Of a stretch of 64,000 nt of DNA, positions 41,647 through 50,780 are shown piece by piece; positions within the stretch are counted from its first letter, which is position 1, and every line of letters starts with the position of its first letter. Origin of the DNA: Ga0077555 sp050250755 (GTDB taxonomy: Bacteria; Pseudomonadota; Alphaproteobacteria; Rhizobiales; Hyphomicrobiaceae). The notes below the pieces were generated by a model. It had not been told where the DNA came from and made no database searches. It saw only the letters and a list, made by a program, of their open reading frames with translations. The stretch lies in assembly GCA_050250755.1 (NCBI GenBank), contig JBFWOB010000010.1:62001-126000 (forward strand), written 5' to 3'. The position numbers and the translations under genes are program-made.

Positions 41647-44600
41647 TTACTTTGCTGGTCCGACGTCGAGAGTACCGCTCGCGGTGCGGGCGAAGCGTTC
41701 GGGGCGATACATATCCTCGACCGTTGCCGCGGGGTGGACGAACGTGCCCGGTGTCACCGCGCGGACGATGTAGGCAACGCTGGCCGTGACCGGCTCACTC
41801 GTCGCGCCGTTACCGCCGTTGGCATCGCTGAAGAAGTCGAACGCGGCGACCACACGATCATCCCGGAACTCGGTATGGTTCGGCGTGCGACCGCTCTTCA
41901 GCCATGCCAGGGTTTTCACGTCTCCGCTGTCGATGAGGCGCGGGTTCTCGACCTCGAGACCGGCCGGCAGGCGATCGACTACAAGAACGCGGCCGCCCTT
42001 GTCCGTGCCCTTGATGGTGAGCACGGCAACGAGGCGCTCGTTTTGCGTGAGGCTGGCGTGACCACCCGATGCGCTCGCGAGATCGACCTTCTCACCGTTG
42101 AGCCGATAGTAGCTCCGGTCGATGGTGAAGCCGCGGGCGATGGCCGGCTCAGGCGTCAGCGAGGAGCCCTCGACCGAGACGACCGTGTCCACGGCGCTGT
42201 CACCGCGATTGACGATGTCGACTGAGGCCTTGTCGAGCTCGGCGGGCGTGAAGGTGCGGGTCAGCTCACCGCTATGGGTGGCAGAACCGACCGTCAACGA
42301 CGTCGCTTTGGCTTCTTCCGACAGAGCGCGTGCGGCAAGCAACAGCCACGCCTGTTCCTGCGTGGATGTGTACTGCCGCGAGCGGAAGGCGGCGGCGAGC
42401 ACTTTCGTCAGATCGGCCTGGCGATCCTTCATCATGCCGGTCTCTGCCGCGAGCGTCAGGATGCCTGCGCCGTCGCGAACGAGCGAGCCGTAGTCGGCAC
42501 GAGCGTTGTCCAGTAGCGCCTTTGCGGGATCGCTCTCGAGGCCGCCCAGCGCGGCGCCGAAGGCACGGCCCGCACGCTCTTTGTCGCCCATCATCGCCAG
42601 CGCAGCACCGAGCTGTGCCTTGGCGAGCGGTGTCGCGAAGCGGTCGAGGCGCGTGTCGACGTAGTAGCGGAGATCGCCGACGGGGCCGCGGCCGTTACGG
42701 GCCAGCACGTAGAGGGCATAGGCCCGCGCCTCGCCGCCTTTTTCGAAGTCCTGAGCGTAGGCGAGGACGCTGGCGAGGCGGTCAAGCGCTTGTGCGAAGG
42801 GCTCGCGACGGATGTCGTAGCCGGATTCCTTGGCGCGGGTCAGGAAGTCGGTGACGTAGGCCGTCAGCCAGATATCGCTGTCGGACGGTCCCCACGCGCC
42901 GAACGCGCCGGACGAGTCCTGCATCTCCATCAGGTGACTGATCGCCTTCGTGATGCGCTCCTTGATCTCGTTTTCCTGGGCGAGTCCGAGGCGGCGCGCC
43001 ATATCGTTGACGTAGAGCAGCGGCATCGCGCGGCTCGTGGTTTGCTCGGCGCAACCATACGGGTAGCGGTCGAGCGCGCCGAGAAGACCCGCCACATCGA
43101 ACGCAGCGGTGGGACCGGCCGTCAGCGCGAGTTTTGCCGACGACGGGATCAGGTCGTGGAAGAGATCCTTCGACAGTGTGAGTTTTCCGCCATTGGCAGC
43201 AAGTGCTGCGACAGTCGTGCGGCGGATGCCGGTCGCGGGTGCGTTCACTTCGAGAGCAACGCGGCGGTGGACGGAGATGCCATCGGGACCCGTGACGGTG
43301 ACGTCGTACTCCGAACGCCCGAGCGCTGTGGGCGCGATCGGTACGGCGTGACGACGGCGCTCACCGGGCTTCAGCGCGAGATCGGCGCCGGGGAGACTGT
43401 GATGGGAGCCGTTCGGGCTGTCGCGCTTGACGGCGACCTTGTAGCTGGCGTCTGGGCCTTCGATGTTGTGGACATCAACCTCGAGGCGCGCCTTGTCGCC
43501 AAGGGTGAGGAAGCGTGGACCCGATAGCGTGAGTGCGAGCTTGTCGCGAACGATCACGTCCTTGGAAGCCGATCCGATCTTCTTGCCGCTCCAGGCGACG
43601 GCCATTAGCCGGACCGTGCCGTTGAAGTCTGGCAGATCGAATGAGACCTGGGCGGTGCCGTCCGAGCCGACCTTGACGATGCCGGAGAACAACGAAAGCG
43701 GCTTTTCAACGGGCGGGCTGCCTTCTGCGGACAGGCCATCGATGCCATCGCCGCCGGAGCGAAGGCGTCCGCGCTCGGCGCGCATGCCATCGATCAGGCG
43801 GCCGTAAAGATCGCGGATCTCGATGCCCAAACGGCGCTGGGCGTGGAACCACTTCTCGGGGGCGGGGGATGCAAAGCGCGTCAGGTTGAGGATGCCGACA
43901 TCGACCGCGGCGACGGTGATGCGCGCCTCGTCTCCGCCCGCAAGCCCGTCGACCTTGACGGGGACGGTCATGACCTGTCCGGGCAGGACCTTTTCGGGAG
44001 ACTGAACCGCAATGCTAAGCGTTTGCGGCGACGTATCGAGGCCGAGCCAGGCGACACCCAGCGCACGCCCAGGCATACGCTTCTGGCCTTCATCGAGCGC
44101 GCGGTAAAGCGTGGCGGTGACGTAGGCGCCCGGCAGCCATTTGCCGTCGACGGGCAGGTCGAACACCATCCCGCCTTTCGGAACATCGACCTCGTGCGTG
44201 GCGAGAAGCCCGTTGCCGACGACGGCGATCAGGGCGCGCCCGGCTTCGCGGCTGTTGATCCGGAGACGCGCCGTTTCGCCGGCTTTGTAAGTCTGCTTGT
44301 CGAGTGCGACATCGAGCACTTCGGGGCTGTCGGCATTGTCTGAGGCGAGCCATCCGCTGGTGAAGAAGACGCTGGTGCGCGGGCTATTCGGCTCGATCGA
44401 GCTTACGTCGAGGCGATAGCGACCCCACTCCGGTGCGAAGGCGATGCGCGCCGGCGTTCCGGCATTGGCATCGACAGTGCCCTTGCTCATGCGGCGGGTC
44501 GTGGTGACGGCCTCGTAGCGCCACTCGCCTTCGTGCGAATACCACTGCCAGCGCCGGTCGAGGCGGACGATCTCCCAGTTGAGCTTGCGGCTAGTGGCGG

Positions 44601-46971
44601 GTTTGCCGTCGGAACCGAGAGCAATGACATTGAACTGCGCCTCGTCACCCTCTTTCACCTGGTCTCCGGAGAAGAGGGGTTTTACGCCGATCCGCGCCTC
44701 GGCCGGGTCGATGGGGAGAGATACCCGGCGCTCGATGGCGCGCCCGCCCGGCTCTTTCAAACGCAGGATGAAGTCGGCCTCGAGTGGCCGGCTGGTCTTG
44801 GGAAGTTTCGGGAGGGAGGCTGCGACGACGGCCGTTCCATCGGCGCCAGTGTTGCCCAAAGCGTCGAGAGACTCGCGTGAAGCCAGCACCGTTTCACTCG
44901 TGTCGCCGAAGCGATAGCCCGGGAAGCCAGCAACATCGCCCTTGGCGGCGTGAACGACGACTTCGCCCTCGATGCCGAGGCCCGCCGCGGGTGGCCCGTA
45001 AAGATAGCGGCCGTTGACGGCGATCTTTGCATCGGCGTCAGCGCGAACCGCGTCTTCCGTGGGTTTGAGTTCCAGCGAAAGACGCTCGGGAACGAAATCT
45101 TCGACGAGGAAGGCGACTTCCGCCAACGGCGCGGACTTCGGATCGGCATGGAGCTTCGCCCGCCACGTTCCCGTCATGGCCTGCCGCGCGATCTGCAGAT
45201 CCGTCGTGCGACCGCCAAGGCCCTGGTCGTTCAGAACCAAGCGTCGATGCTCGACGCCGTCGGGTCGGGTGACGATCAATGTCGTTGGCGCAGCGGCGGC
45301 GGCACCGTTAGCGTCGCGGACCAGACCCGTCAGATGGATCGTCTCGCCGGGACGGTAGACGCCGCGATCGGCATACAGATAGGCATCGAGCGCTCCCGGT
45401 GTCGTGCGTCCCTTGACGCCTCGGTCCGAGAGATCGAAGGCGGCGGTCGCAAGATCGAGCAGCGCGTAGTCGCTTTGTCCTTCGGCCACTATCAGACGCG
45501 GTGCCTGTCCGCCTTCGCCGCGGAGAAGGCCGGGCGCAAAGTTGGCGTAGCCTTTTGCGTCTGTCGTGGCGGTGCCCAGCACCTCGTTGTTGCGGGCGAG
45601 TAGTCGAAGCTTGATGCTGCCGACGCCTTGTGTCGAAGCCAGCGAACGTACGAAAGCGTGCAAGCCGTCATCTCCGGTGAAGGCCGTGAGGCCGAGGTCG
45701 GACACAACAAACCACTGGGCTGCGCGCTTCGATCGTCCTTCGCCGTTGTCCGCTGCGTCGGCAAGTCCTGCGGCTACGACGTAGACGCCGGATTCCAGCG
45801 TGCCCAGCGCTTCGGTGACGGGAATTGCGGTGGTGACGTCCTCGTTCAGTCGGGAGGCGACGTCGAGCTTGCCCGACCAGACCTTGCGGCCGCTGCGTTC
45901 GCGGACCTGCTCGATGTCCCAGCTCTCGATCGACTTCAGGAAATTGTCGCTACCGGCTGCCAGTCCGAGCCCCCGGTCGCCGATACGGAAGATCTCGACA
46001 TCGAGGCTGCTGGCATTGACGCTCGTGACCGGAATGCCTTGCTGGCCACGGCTCGGGAGCACGTAGGCACGTCCTGCCAACCGTACAGAGGGCTTGCGAT
46101 CGCGGACGTAAATGGCGATTTCGGAGCTTTTCGAGAGTGCTTCCGCCGTTGTCGATGGTACGCCGGCACGGACCTGGATCTGATAGCGCGCCCCGTGCTT
46201 CAGCCCATCGAGGCAGAGCTGGTTTCCTTCGGCCGTGAGGTTCTCGGGTTCGCGGCCATCGAGCGTGACGAATTTTCCGGCTTCGGGTGCCGCAACCGCC
46301 AGCGCTTCGGAGAAATTCACGCAAAGGCGCGGCGACTCGGCGTCCGAGTCGACCTTGTAGTCGACAATCCGGAAGCCGTGCTCGGCGCGCAGCATGTCGA
46401 GAGCGGCCTGGTGTTCGGTATTGGCGGCGAGTGCGAGACTGGCCTTCAGAGCGTCGATGGCCGGGCGCCACATCGAGCGTCGCTTCAGGGCGTCGGCAAG
46501 CACGGCAAGGCTTTCCGCCTTGTCAGTGGGCGTGGTCGCGAGCTGATAGGCCTGCCATGCGGCACCGGACGCGGTGGCCGGCAGCTCGTAGCGCTCCGAG
46601 CCGCGGGTGGTATCTGGCGGAGTGGCAAGGGCGGCGCGTGCCAGCCCCAACCAGGCAGCCTGGTCTTTGGCATCGACCGAGGTGGCGAGGGTGAGGAGGC
46701 GCAAGGCTCCGCGCAGGTCCTTCGCATCGGCAAGGCTTGCGAGACCGGCGTCGCGGAGAGCGCCCTTGGCCTGTAACGCCGCATCGCGACCGGCCTCGCT
46801 GGCATTGAGCGCCTGCATGCGGGCGGCAAGGCGCTCCGCATCGCGGGTGACGATCTCGTGTGAGAAGGTCGGCTGAGGCGGCGCCTGCGCACCGGCTGGC
46901 GGTGTGAGGAATGTGGTCGCGAGCAGGGCAGCAAGGGAAAGCGCGTACACAGTGCGGCGCATCCGGCTCAT
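41647..46971 (-). CDS. Bacterial alpha-2-macroglobulin family protein
   Basis: A 1774-residue periplasmic protein. A Sec signal peptide ends near AGA/QAP and has no lipobox Cys, unlike lipid-anchored E. coli YfhM. Multiple macroglobulin-like domains and a bait-type region follow, with the thioester motif YGCAEQ at about residue 1305 in the alpha/alpha TED domain, then a C-terminal ANA-like domain that closes NPRLIDSG and AVTPGTFVHPAATVEDMYRPE. It is thought to trap proteases that breach the outer membrane and to cooperate with PbpC in wall repair. The intact thioester Cys predicts covalent trapping. Co-transcribed with pbpC. Confidence 0.94.
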   Translation of the reverse strand: MSRMRRTVYALSLAALLATTFLTPPAGAQAPPQPTFSHEIVTRDAERLAARMQALNASEAGRDAALQAKGALRDAGLASLADAKDLRGALRLLTLATSVDAKDQAAWLGLARAALATPPDTTRGSERYELPATASGAAWQAYQLATTPTDKAESLAVLADALKRRSMWRPAIDALKASLALAANTEHQAALDMLRAEHGFRIVDYKVDSDAESPRLCVNFSEALAVAAPEAGKFVTLDGREPENLTAEGNQLCLDGLKHGARYQIQVRAGVPSTTAEALSKSSEIAIYVRDRKPSVRLAGRAYVLPSRGQQGIPVTSVNASSLDVEIFRIGDRGLGLAAGSDNFLKSIESWDIEQVRERSGRKVWSGKLDVASRLNEDVTTAIPVTEALGTLESGVYVVAAGLADAADNGEGRSKRAAQWFVVSDLGLTAFTGDDGLHAFVRSLASTQGVGSIKLRLLARNNEVLGTATTDAKGYANFAPGLLRGEGGQAPRLIVAEGQSDYALLDLATAAFDLSDRGVKGRTTPGALDAYLYADRGVYRPGETIHLTGLVRDANGAAAAAPTTLIVTRPDGVEHRRLVLNDQGLGGRTTDLQIARQAMTGTWRAKLHADPKSAPLAEVAFLVEDFVPERLSLELKPTEDAVRADADAKIAVNGRYLYGPPAAGLGIEGEVVVHAAKGDVAGFPGYRFGDTSETVLASRESLDALGNTGADGTAVVAASLPKLPKTSRPLEADFILRLKEPGGRAIERRVSLPIDPAEARIGVKPLFSGDQVKEGDEAQFNVIALGSDGKPATSRKLNWEIVRLDRRWQWYSHEGEWRYEAVTTTRRMSKGTVDANAGTPARIAFAPEWGRYRLDVSSIEPNSPRTSVFFTSGWLASDNADSPEVLDVALDKQTYKAGETARLRINSREAGRALIAVVGNGLLATHEVDVPKGGMVFDLPVDGKWLPGAYVTATLYRALDEGQKRMPGRALGVAWLGLDTSPQTLSIAVQSPEKVLPGQVMTVPVKVDGLAGGDEARITVAAVDVGILNLTRFASPAPEKWFHAQRRLGIEIRDLYGRLIDGMRAERGRLRSGGDGIDGLSAEGSPPVEKPLSLFSGIVKVGSDGTAQVSFDLPDFNGTVRLMAVAWSGKKIGSASKDVIVRDKLALTLSGPRFLTLGDKARLEVDVHNIEGPDASYKVAVKRDSPNGSHHSLPGADLALKPGERRRHAVPIAPTALGRSEYDVTVTGPDGISVHRRVALEVNAPATGIRRTTVAALAANGGKLTLSKDLFHDLIPSSAKLALTAGPTAAFDVAGLLGALDRYPYGCAEQTTSRAMPLLYVNDMARRLGLAQENEIKERITKAISHLMEMQDSSGAFGAWGPSDSDIWLTAYVTDFLTRAKESGYDIRREPFAQALDRLASVLAYAQDFEKGGEARAYALYVLARNGRGPVGDLRYYVDTRLDRFATPLAKAQLGAALAMMGDKERAGRAFGAALGGLESDPAKALLDNARADYGSLVRDGAGILTLAAETGMMKDRQADLTKVLAAAFRSRQYTSTQEQAWLLLAARALSEEAKATSLTVGSATHSGELTRTFTPAELDKASVDIVNRGDSAVDTVVSVEGSSLTPEPAIARGFTIDRSYYRLNGEKVDLASASGGHASLTQNERLVAVLTIKGTDKGGRVLVVDRLPAGLEVENPRLIDSGDVKTLAWLKSGRTPNHTEFRDDRVVAAFDFFSDANGGNGATSEPVTASVAYIVRAVTPGTFVHPAATVEDMYRPERFARTASGTLDVGPAK

Positions 46972-47247
46972 GGCAAGTATCCTCTCAGCAGACGGTCGAA
47001 GCAGACCGTGGAATGGCGCACATGCGAGCCATTCTCGGTGACGGATTGAAGGCGAGGATTAGTTTGTTCTCAGGCGGAGCTCTGAATAAGGCCCGGAGAG
47101 AGCCAATGGAGGCAACGCCGCGCCAAGACGGCAAGTTTCGGCAAATATGAGATGCAACTCTCACGCGCTGACCGCCCGCGCAGATTTGTCTCTGCATGGC
47201 GTTTCAGCCTCTCAAGGTCTCGGTGAGTTTTTCCCGGGGAGCGGCCG

Positions 47248-48507
47248 TCAGTGCGGTCCGAAGCGGCGAGAGGCATCCAGAGCGAGACCGGTCGCGACGC
47301 TGCCGAACGCATCGCCCGAGATGATCCGTGCGCCTGGAAGTCCCCTTGTGATCGCCGCACGAACGGCAGGAATGCCGCTCGATCCGCCGGTGATGAAGAC
47401 TGTGCCGACATTTGCGGCCGATACGCCGGCGTCAGCCAGCAGTGCCGCGACCCGCCCCTCGATGCGCAGAAGACCATCATCGATCGCTTCCTCGAGTTGG
47501 CGACGCTGAACCTCGAGATTAAGCGAAGAAATGATGTCTGCCAGATCGATGCGGGTCTGCTCGTCTGTCGAGAGCGCAATTTTTGCACCTTCGACGCGCG
47601 CTAGCAGCTCGTGACCCTTGCGCAGCTCGAGGACGCCGAGCAGGCGCTCGATCTTTGCCGGCTCGGCGGCCTCGCGTAGCAGTCCGCGAATTTCGGTGAT
47701 GACCTTGCGCTCGTAGAGCACGTTGACCCGATGCCACGTCCCGAGATCCGCATAGTACCAGGAGGGCACCTCGAGCCCTTTCGTCTTGAGACGGCTGGTG
47801 CGCCCGAGGAAGGGCATCAACGTGGCGAGGCTCAATTGCCGGTCGAAGTCGGTGCCGCCGACACGCACGCCGTTATAGCCGAGGACGTCCTCGCGGCGAT
47901 CGGGCTTGTCCTTGCGATGGGGGCCGACGCGAACGAGTGAAAAATCCGAGGTGCCACCACCGATGTCGGCGACAAGGGCGAGTTCTTCTCCGGTTGCGGT
48001 CTGTTCGTAGTCGAGCGCCGCTGCGATCGGCTCGAACTGAAAAGCGACGGAGCGAAATCCGGCGGCGCGTGCAGCGGCCTCGAGCTGCTCCTGTGCCGTG
48101 CGATCGGCTTCGGCGTTGTTATCGACAAAGAACGCGGGACGACCAAGGACGACCTCATCAGGCGGATCGCCTTCGTCTGCATGGCCAGCAGTGCGAAGGA
48201 ACGCGAGGAAGCTCGAGACGATCTCCGAGAAATGATAGCGGCGTTGGCGGACCTGCGTCATCTCCTCGTAAAGCGACGTGCCAAGCAGCGTCTTGATGGA
48301 GCGCAGCAGGCGCCCGGATTCCGCTGAGCGATAGCGCACCATGGCGTCGCGGCCGAATGTCGTCGTGTCGTCCTCGAAGCTGAAGAACAGCGCCGTTGGA
48401 ACCGCAATCGCGCCGTCCTGCAAGGGCAGGAGCACGGGATTGCCGTCGCGTATGACGCCGACCGAGGAATTGGACGTGCCGAAGTCTATCCCGCAGGGAT
48501 GTGGCAT
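47248..48507 (-). CDS. Hsp70-family protein, YegD-like
   Basis: A 419-residue actin/Hsp70 ATPase-fold protein. Phosphate 1 motif GIDFGTSNSSVGV is at the N-terminus, phosphate 2 motif LVADIGGGTSDFSLV near residue 190, and the adenosine motif VFITGGSSGIPAVR near residue 375. The usual substrate-binding domain of DnaK is missing, as in E. coli YegD. Cytosolic; role not established (chaperone-like ATPase). It lies upstream of the alpha-2-macroglobulin gene on the same strand, across about 275 bases that contain no recognisable gene. Confidence 0.9.
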   Translation of the reverse strand: MPHPCGIDFGTSNSSVGVIRDGNPVLLPLQDGAIAVPTALFFSFEDDTTTFGRDAMVRYRSAESGRLLRSIKTLLGTSLYEEMTQVRQRRYHFSEIVSSFLAFLRTAGHADEGDPPDEVVLGRPAFFVDNNAEADRTAQEQLEAAARAAGFRSVAFQFEPIAAALDYEQTATGEELALVADIGGGTSDFSLVRVGPHRKDKPDRREDVLGYNGVRVGGTDFDRQLSLATLMPFLGRTSRLKTKGLEVPSWYYADLGTWHRVNVLYERKVITEIRGLLREAAEPAKIERLLGVLELRKGHELLARVEGAKIALSTDEQTRIDLADIISSLNLEVQRRQLEEAIDDGLLRIEGRVAALLADAGVSAANVGTVFITGGSSGIPAVRAAITRGLPGARIISGDAFGSVATGLALDASRRFGPH

Positions 48508-48668
48508 GGGCTGAGGCTCCTCGGTGGGTTTTGCTTTGCGCGGGTGGCGGGCGATGCGGGCCCGATGCCGCCCATCGCGCCGGAGTGCCCCAAGCGCGAG
48601 CGGGCCATTAGTCGTGTCGCACGCCGCACGTCAACTGCGGCCTGACGCCCAACCCGTCGAAAGCAGAA

Positions 48669-48699
48669 GGCCCGCCATTCCGATCGGGAATGACGGGCC
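48669..48699 (-). terminator. Palindrome, likely terminator for the SDR gene
   Basis: GGCCCG-C-CATTCC, centre CGATCG, GGAATG-A-CGGGCC: a 12-bp stem with one mismatch. On the minus strand the T-rich TTCTGCTTTC follows. It lies about 200 bases downstream of the SDR stop, so it could also be a dispersed REP-like element. Confidence 0.5.
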
Positions 48700-48794
48700 G
48701 CGTTCAAACGAAGCAGCACACCTTCGGGCGCGTTCATCTTGGACAGGCGATGCCCCTTGGGGCTGCCGAGTTTATTGGGCCTCGCTATCGGCAC

Positions 48795-48872
48795 GTTCCC
48801 CTCTCCCTCGCGGGGAGGGGAACGGTGGCGTTGGTGCGTCAGCAGCGAATCCAGCGGCTAAGAGCCGAGCCA
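48795..48872. repeat. Dispersed GC-hairpin repeat, copy A
   Basis: TTCCCCTCTCCC, TCGC, GGGGAGGGGAA forms a hairpin at about 48796-48822. It is followed by a tail GGTGCGTCAGCAGCGAATCC then AGCGGCTAAGAG (about 48832-48863). Nearly the same tail occurs at 62300-62332, also beside GC hairpins, so this looks like a composite intergenic repeat. Confidence 0.5.
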
Positions 48873-48900
48873 CTCTGACATCTCTATCGCGGGCAGAGCG

Positions 48901-49680
48901 TCAGAGGGCGCCGGGGAATCCGCCGCCGTCCAGGAGAAGGTTTTGGCCCGTGATGAATCCCGACTGCGCCGCGCACAGGAAGGCAGCCGCCTGGCCGAAT
49001 TCGGCTGGTGTGCCGAAGCGTCCGGCTGGCAACGCGTCCTGGCGCTGCTTCTTTGCCTCATCGAAGGAGATGCCCTGCAGATCGGCCATCTTCTGCGTCG
49101 ATCCTTTGAGACGGTCGGTATCGAACGGGCCGGGAAGGATGTTGTTGATCGTCACGTTATGGCGAACCGCACGTCGCGCCATGACGGCGATGGCACCCGT
49201 GAGGCCCGCACGCGCACCATTCGAGAGCTCGAGCGATGCAATCGGAGCTTTCACCGACTGGCTGGTAATGTTGACGATACGGCCAAATTTGCGGTCGATC
49301 ATCCCGTAGACCGTGGATTTGATCAGCGCGATGGGCGTGATCATGTTCCACTCGACGGCTTTCCTCCAGTCCTCGAGCGTGAAGTTCTTGAAGTCGCCCG
49401 GAGGAGGACCGCCTGCATTGTTGATGAGAATGTCGGGGTTCGGACACGCCTTCAGCATCATGGCGCGACCTTCCTCGGTGGTCACATCGCAAGCGAGTGC
49501 CTCGACCTTGACGTTGGCGACCTTGCGGATGTCGTCCGCGGCGGCTTCGATGTCGGCCTTCGTGCGGGCCGAGATCACGACATTCACGCCTTCCATGGCG
49601 AGCTGCATGGCGGTCGCTCGCCCGAGCCCCTTCGACGCCGCACAGACGATGGCCGTACGGCCCGCAATGCCGAGATCCAT
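48901..49680 (-). CDS. SDR-fold protein lacking the YxxxK catalytic motif
   Basis: A 259-residue short-chain dehydrogenase/reductase homologue. The cofactor loop is CAASKGLGRA (variant of TGxxxGxG), NNAGG is present near residue 87, and the Ser-containing strand reads NITSQSVKAP. Where Tyr-x-x-x-Lys is expected the sequence reads LELSNGARAGL, with no Tyr and no Lys, although the LPGPFDTDR loop and C-terminal LLLDGGGFPGAL are normal. Other SDRs carry this LSNxxR variant, so it is a conserved subfamily rather than decay. Catalytic mechanism and substrate unknown. Confidence 0.85.
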   Translation of the reverse strand: MDLGIAGRTAIVCAASKGLGRATAMQLAMEGVNVVISARTKADIEAAADDIRKVANVKVEALACDVTTEEGRAMMLKACPNPDILINNAGGPPPGDFKNFTLEDWRKAVEWNMITPIALIKSTVYGMIDRKFGRIVNITSQSVKAPIASLELSNGARAGLTGAIAVMARRAVRHNVTINNILPGPFDTDRLKGSTQKMADLQGISFDEAKKQRQDALPAGRFGTPAEFGQAAAFLCAAQSGFITGQNLLLDGGGFPGAL

Positions 49681-49777
49681 TGGTGTTCCTCCACCGGGTT
49701 TGCGTCTTTCTGAATGACAAAGACCTCGCAGCCGGCGCCTGCGAGGTCAAGTGGGAGAGCAGAGGGGAGATCGGCAA

Positions 49778-50608
49778 TCAGGCGGCGAACGGCTCGGCGG
49801 GGCTCAGGCGCTGCAGGGCGAAAGTGCCGAAGGAAAGTGCCGCATGGGTGCAGTAGAGCGCGGTCAGGAGCATGAGGATCGAAACGGCGCCGATCAACGC
49901 GGCAGAGTCCGGAAAGGCGAGTTTGACGATGTCCAGGATGCTCGAAAGGAGTGCGACGGGGAGGTAGATCAGGCCTGCGCCGAATGTCAGGCGCCAGGTG
50001 TTGCCGCGGGTCATGCGGAAGGATTGGCTGAGGCTCATGGTCTGGCCGACCGCGATCGCCGGAAGAACGAGGCTCAAACGGCTGAGAAGGAGATAGTACG
50101 GTACGCTCGCGAGCGGCAGGAAGGGCGCAAGGGCCTTGAAATGCTCGAACGATGTCGGCCCGTCTCCGAGACCTGTGGTGATGCCTGCCACGACCGTGGC
50201 GACGAGGATGCACAGGCCAACTGTCAGCACGAGCATGACGCCGATCAGGAGCGCATAGCCGATATAGCCCCACACACCGCTATCAATGACGATCGGTTGG
50301 GCCGGACGCTCGTTGCTCTGGATGCCGCGATGCCAGCCAACGAAAACGGTCGGTATGGCCAGGAGCACGGCGAGAATAATCACGAGGCTGGGCACCCATC
50401 CCGCTCCGCCGATTAAAATCGGGGAGGGGGCCGAAAGCCCGCTGTTCATTGCAACGCCAACGCCCCATGCGAGGAGGCACACGCCCAGGATCGCCATCCA
50501 CGGCCAATAGAGCCGCATGGCCAAGCCGAGATTGCGGGCAACCGATGACCAGGCGCCGACCGTCGTCTCGAGCACGGGAAGCTTTGGGGGTGCTTGCAGG
50601 TTACGCAT
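49778..50608 (-). CDS. Multi-pass membrane protein, uncharacterised
   Basis: A 276-residue hydrophobic protein with about 6-7 membrane segments. A polar N-terminus (MRNLQAPPKLPVLETT) precedes the first helix (WPWMAILGVCLLAWGVGVAM). A conserved-looking amphipathic segment SLSQSFRMTRGNTWRLTFGAG lies between late helices, a pattern seen in membrane domains related to the glycerophosphodiester phosphodiesterase membrane region. Start at 50608 because GGAGA precedes it. No enzymatic motif and no operon partner within 90 bases. Function unknown. Confidence 0.75.
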   Translation of the reverse strand: MRNLQAPPKLPVLETTVGAWSSVARNLGLAMRLYWPWMAILGVCLLAWGVGVAMNSGLSAPSPILIGGAGWVPSLVIILAVLLAIPTVFVGWHRGIQSNERPAQPIVIDSGVWGYIGYALLIGVMLVLTVGLCILVATVVAGITTGLGDGPTSFEHFKALAPFLPLASVPYYLLLSRLSLVLPAIAVGQTMSLSQSFRMTRGNTWRLTFGAGLIYLPVALLSSILDIVKLAFPDSAALIGAVSILMLLTALYCTHAALSFGTFALQRLSPAEPFAA

Positions 50609-50780
50609 CGGACTCTCCAACTCTCGGGAACTCGGGTTGGAGGTATCTTACTAAACATTGTTCATCAAAACAAGACGGTCCGGTTCACAAATTTTTGGCA
50701 TCGATGACGGCGGACTTTCGCATTCGTGGCCGATGACCTGTTGCGATAGGCGCGGAGACGACAGAATGACAGTCGTCGGA

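Larger units (their letters stand above)
48508..48900. other. Intergenic region with hairpin and dispersed repeat
   Basis: This is 393 bases between the Hsp70-like start and the SDR stop. It holds a long palindrome (48669-48699), a GC-rich dispersed repeat (48795-48872), and no credible gene on either strand. Confidence 0.55.

Noticed and set aside
45628..46776. A 382-codon open frame antisense to the alpha-2-macroglobulin gene
   Set aside because: Shadow of a conserved coding region; no start signal and no recognisable domain.
46972..47247. Open frames on both strands in the spacer between the macroglobulin and Hsp70-like genes
   Set aside because: Cys/Arg-rich shadow sequences with no ribosome binding site; treated as promoter space.
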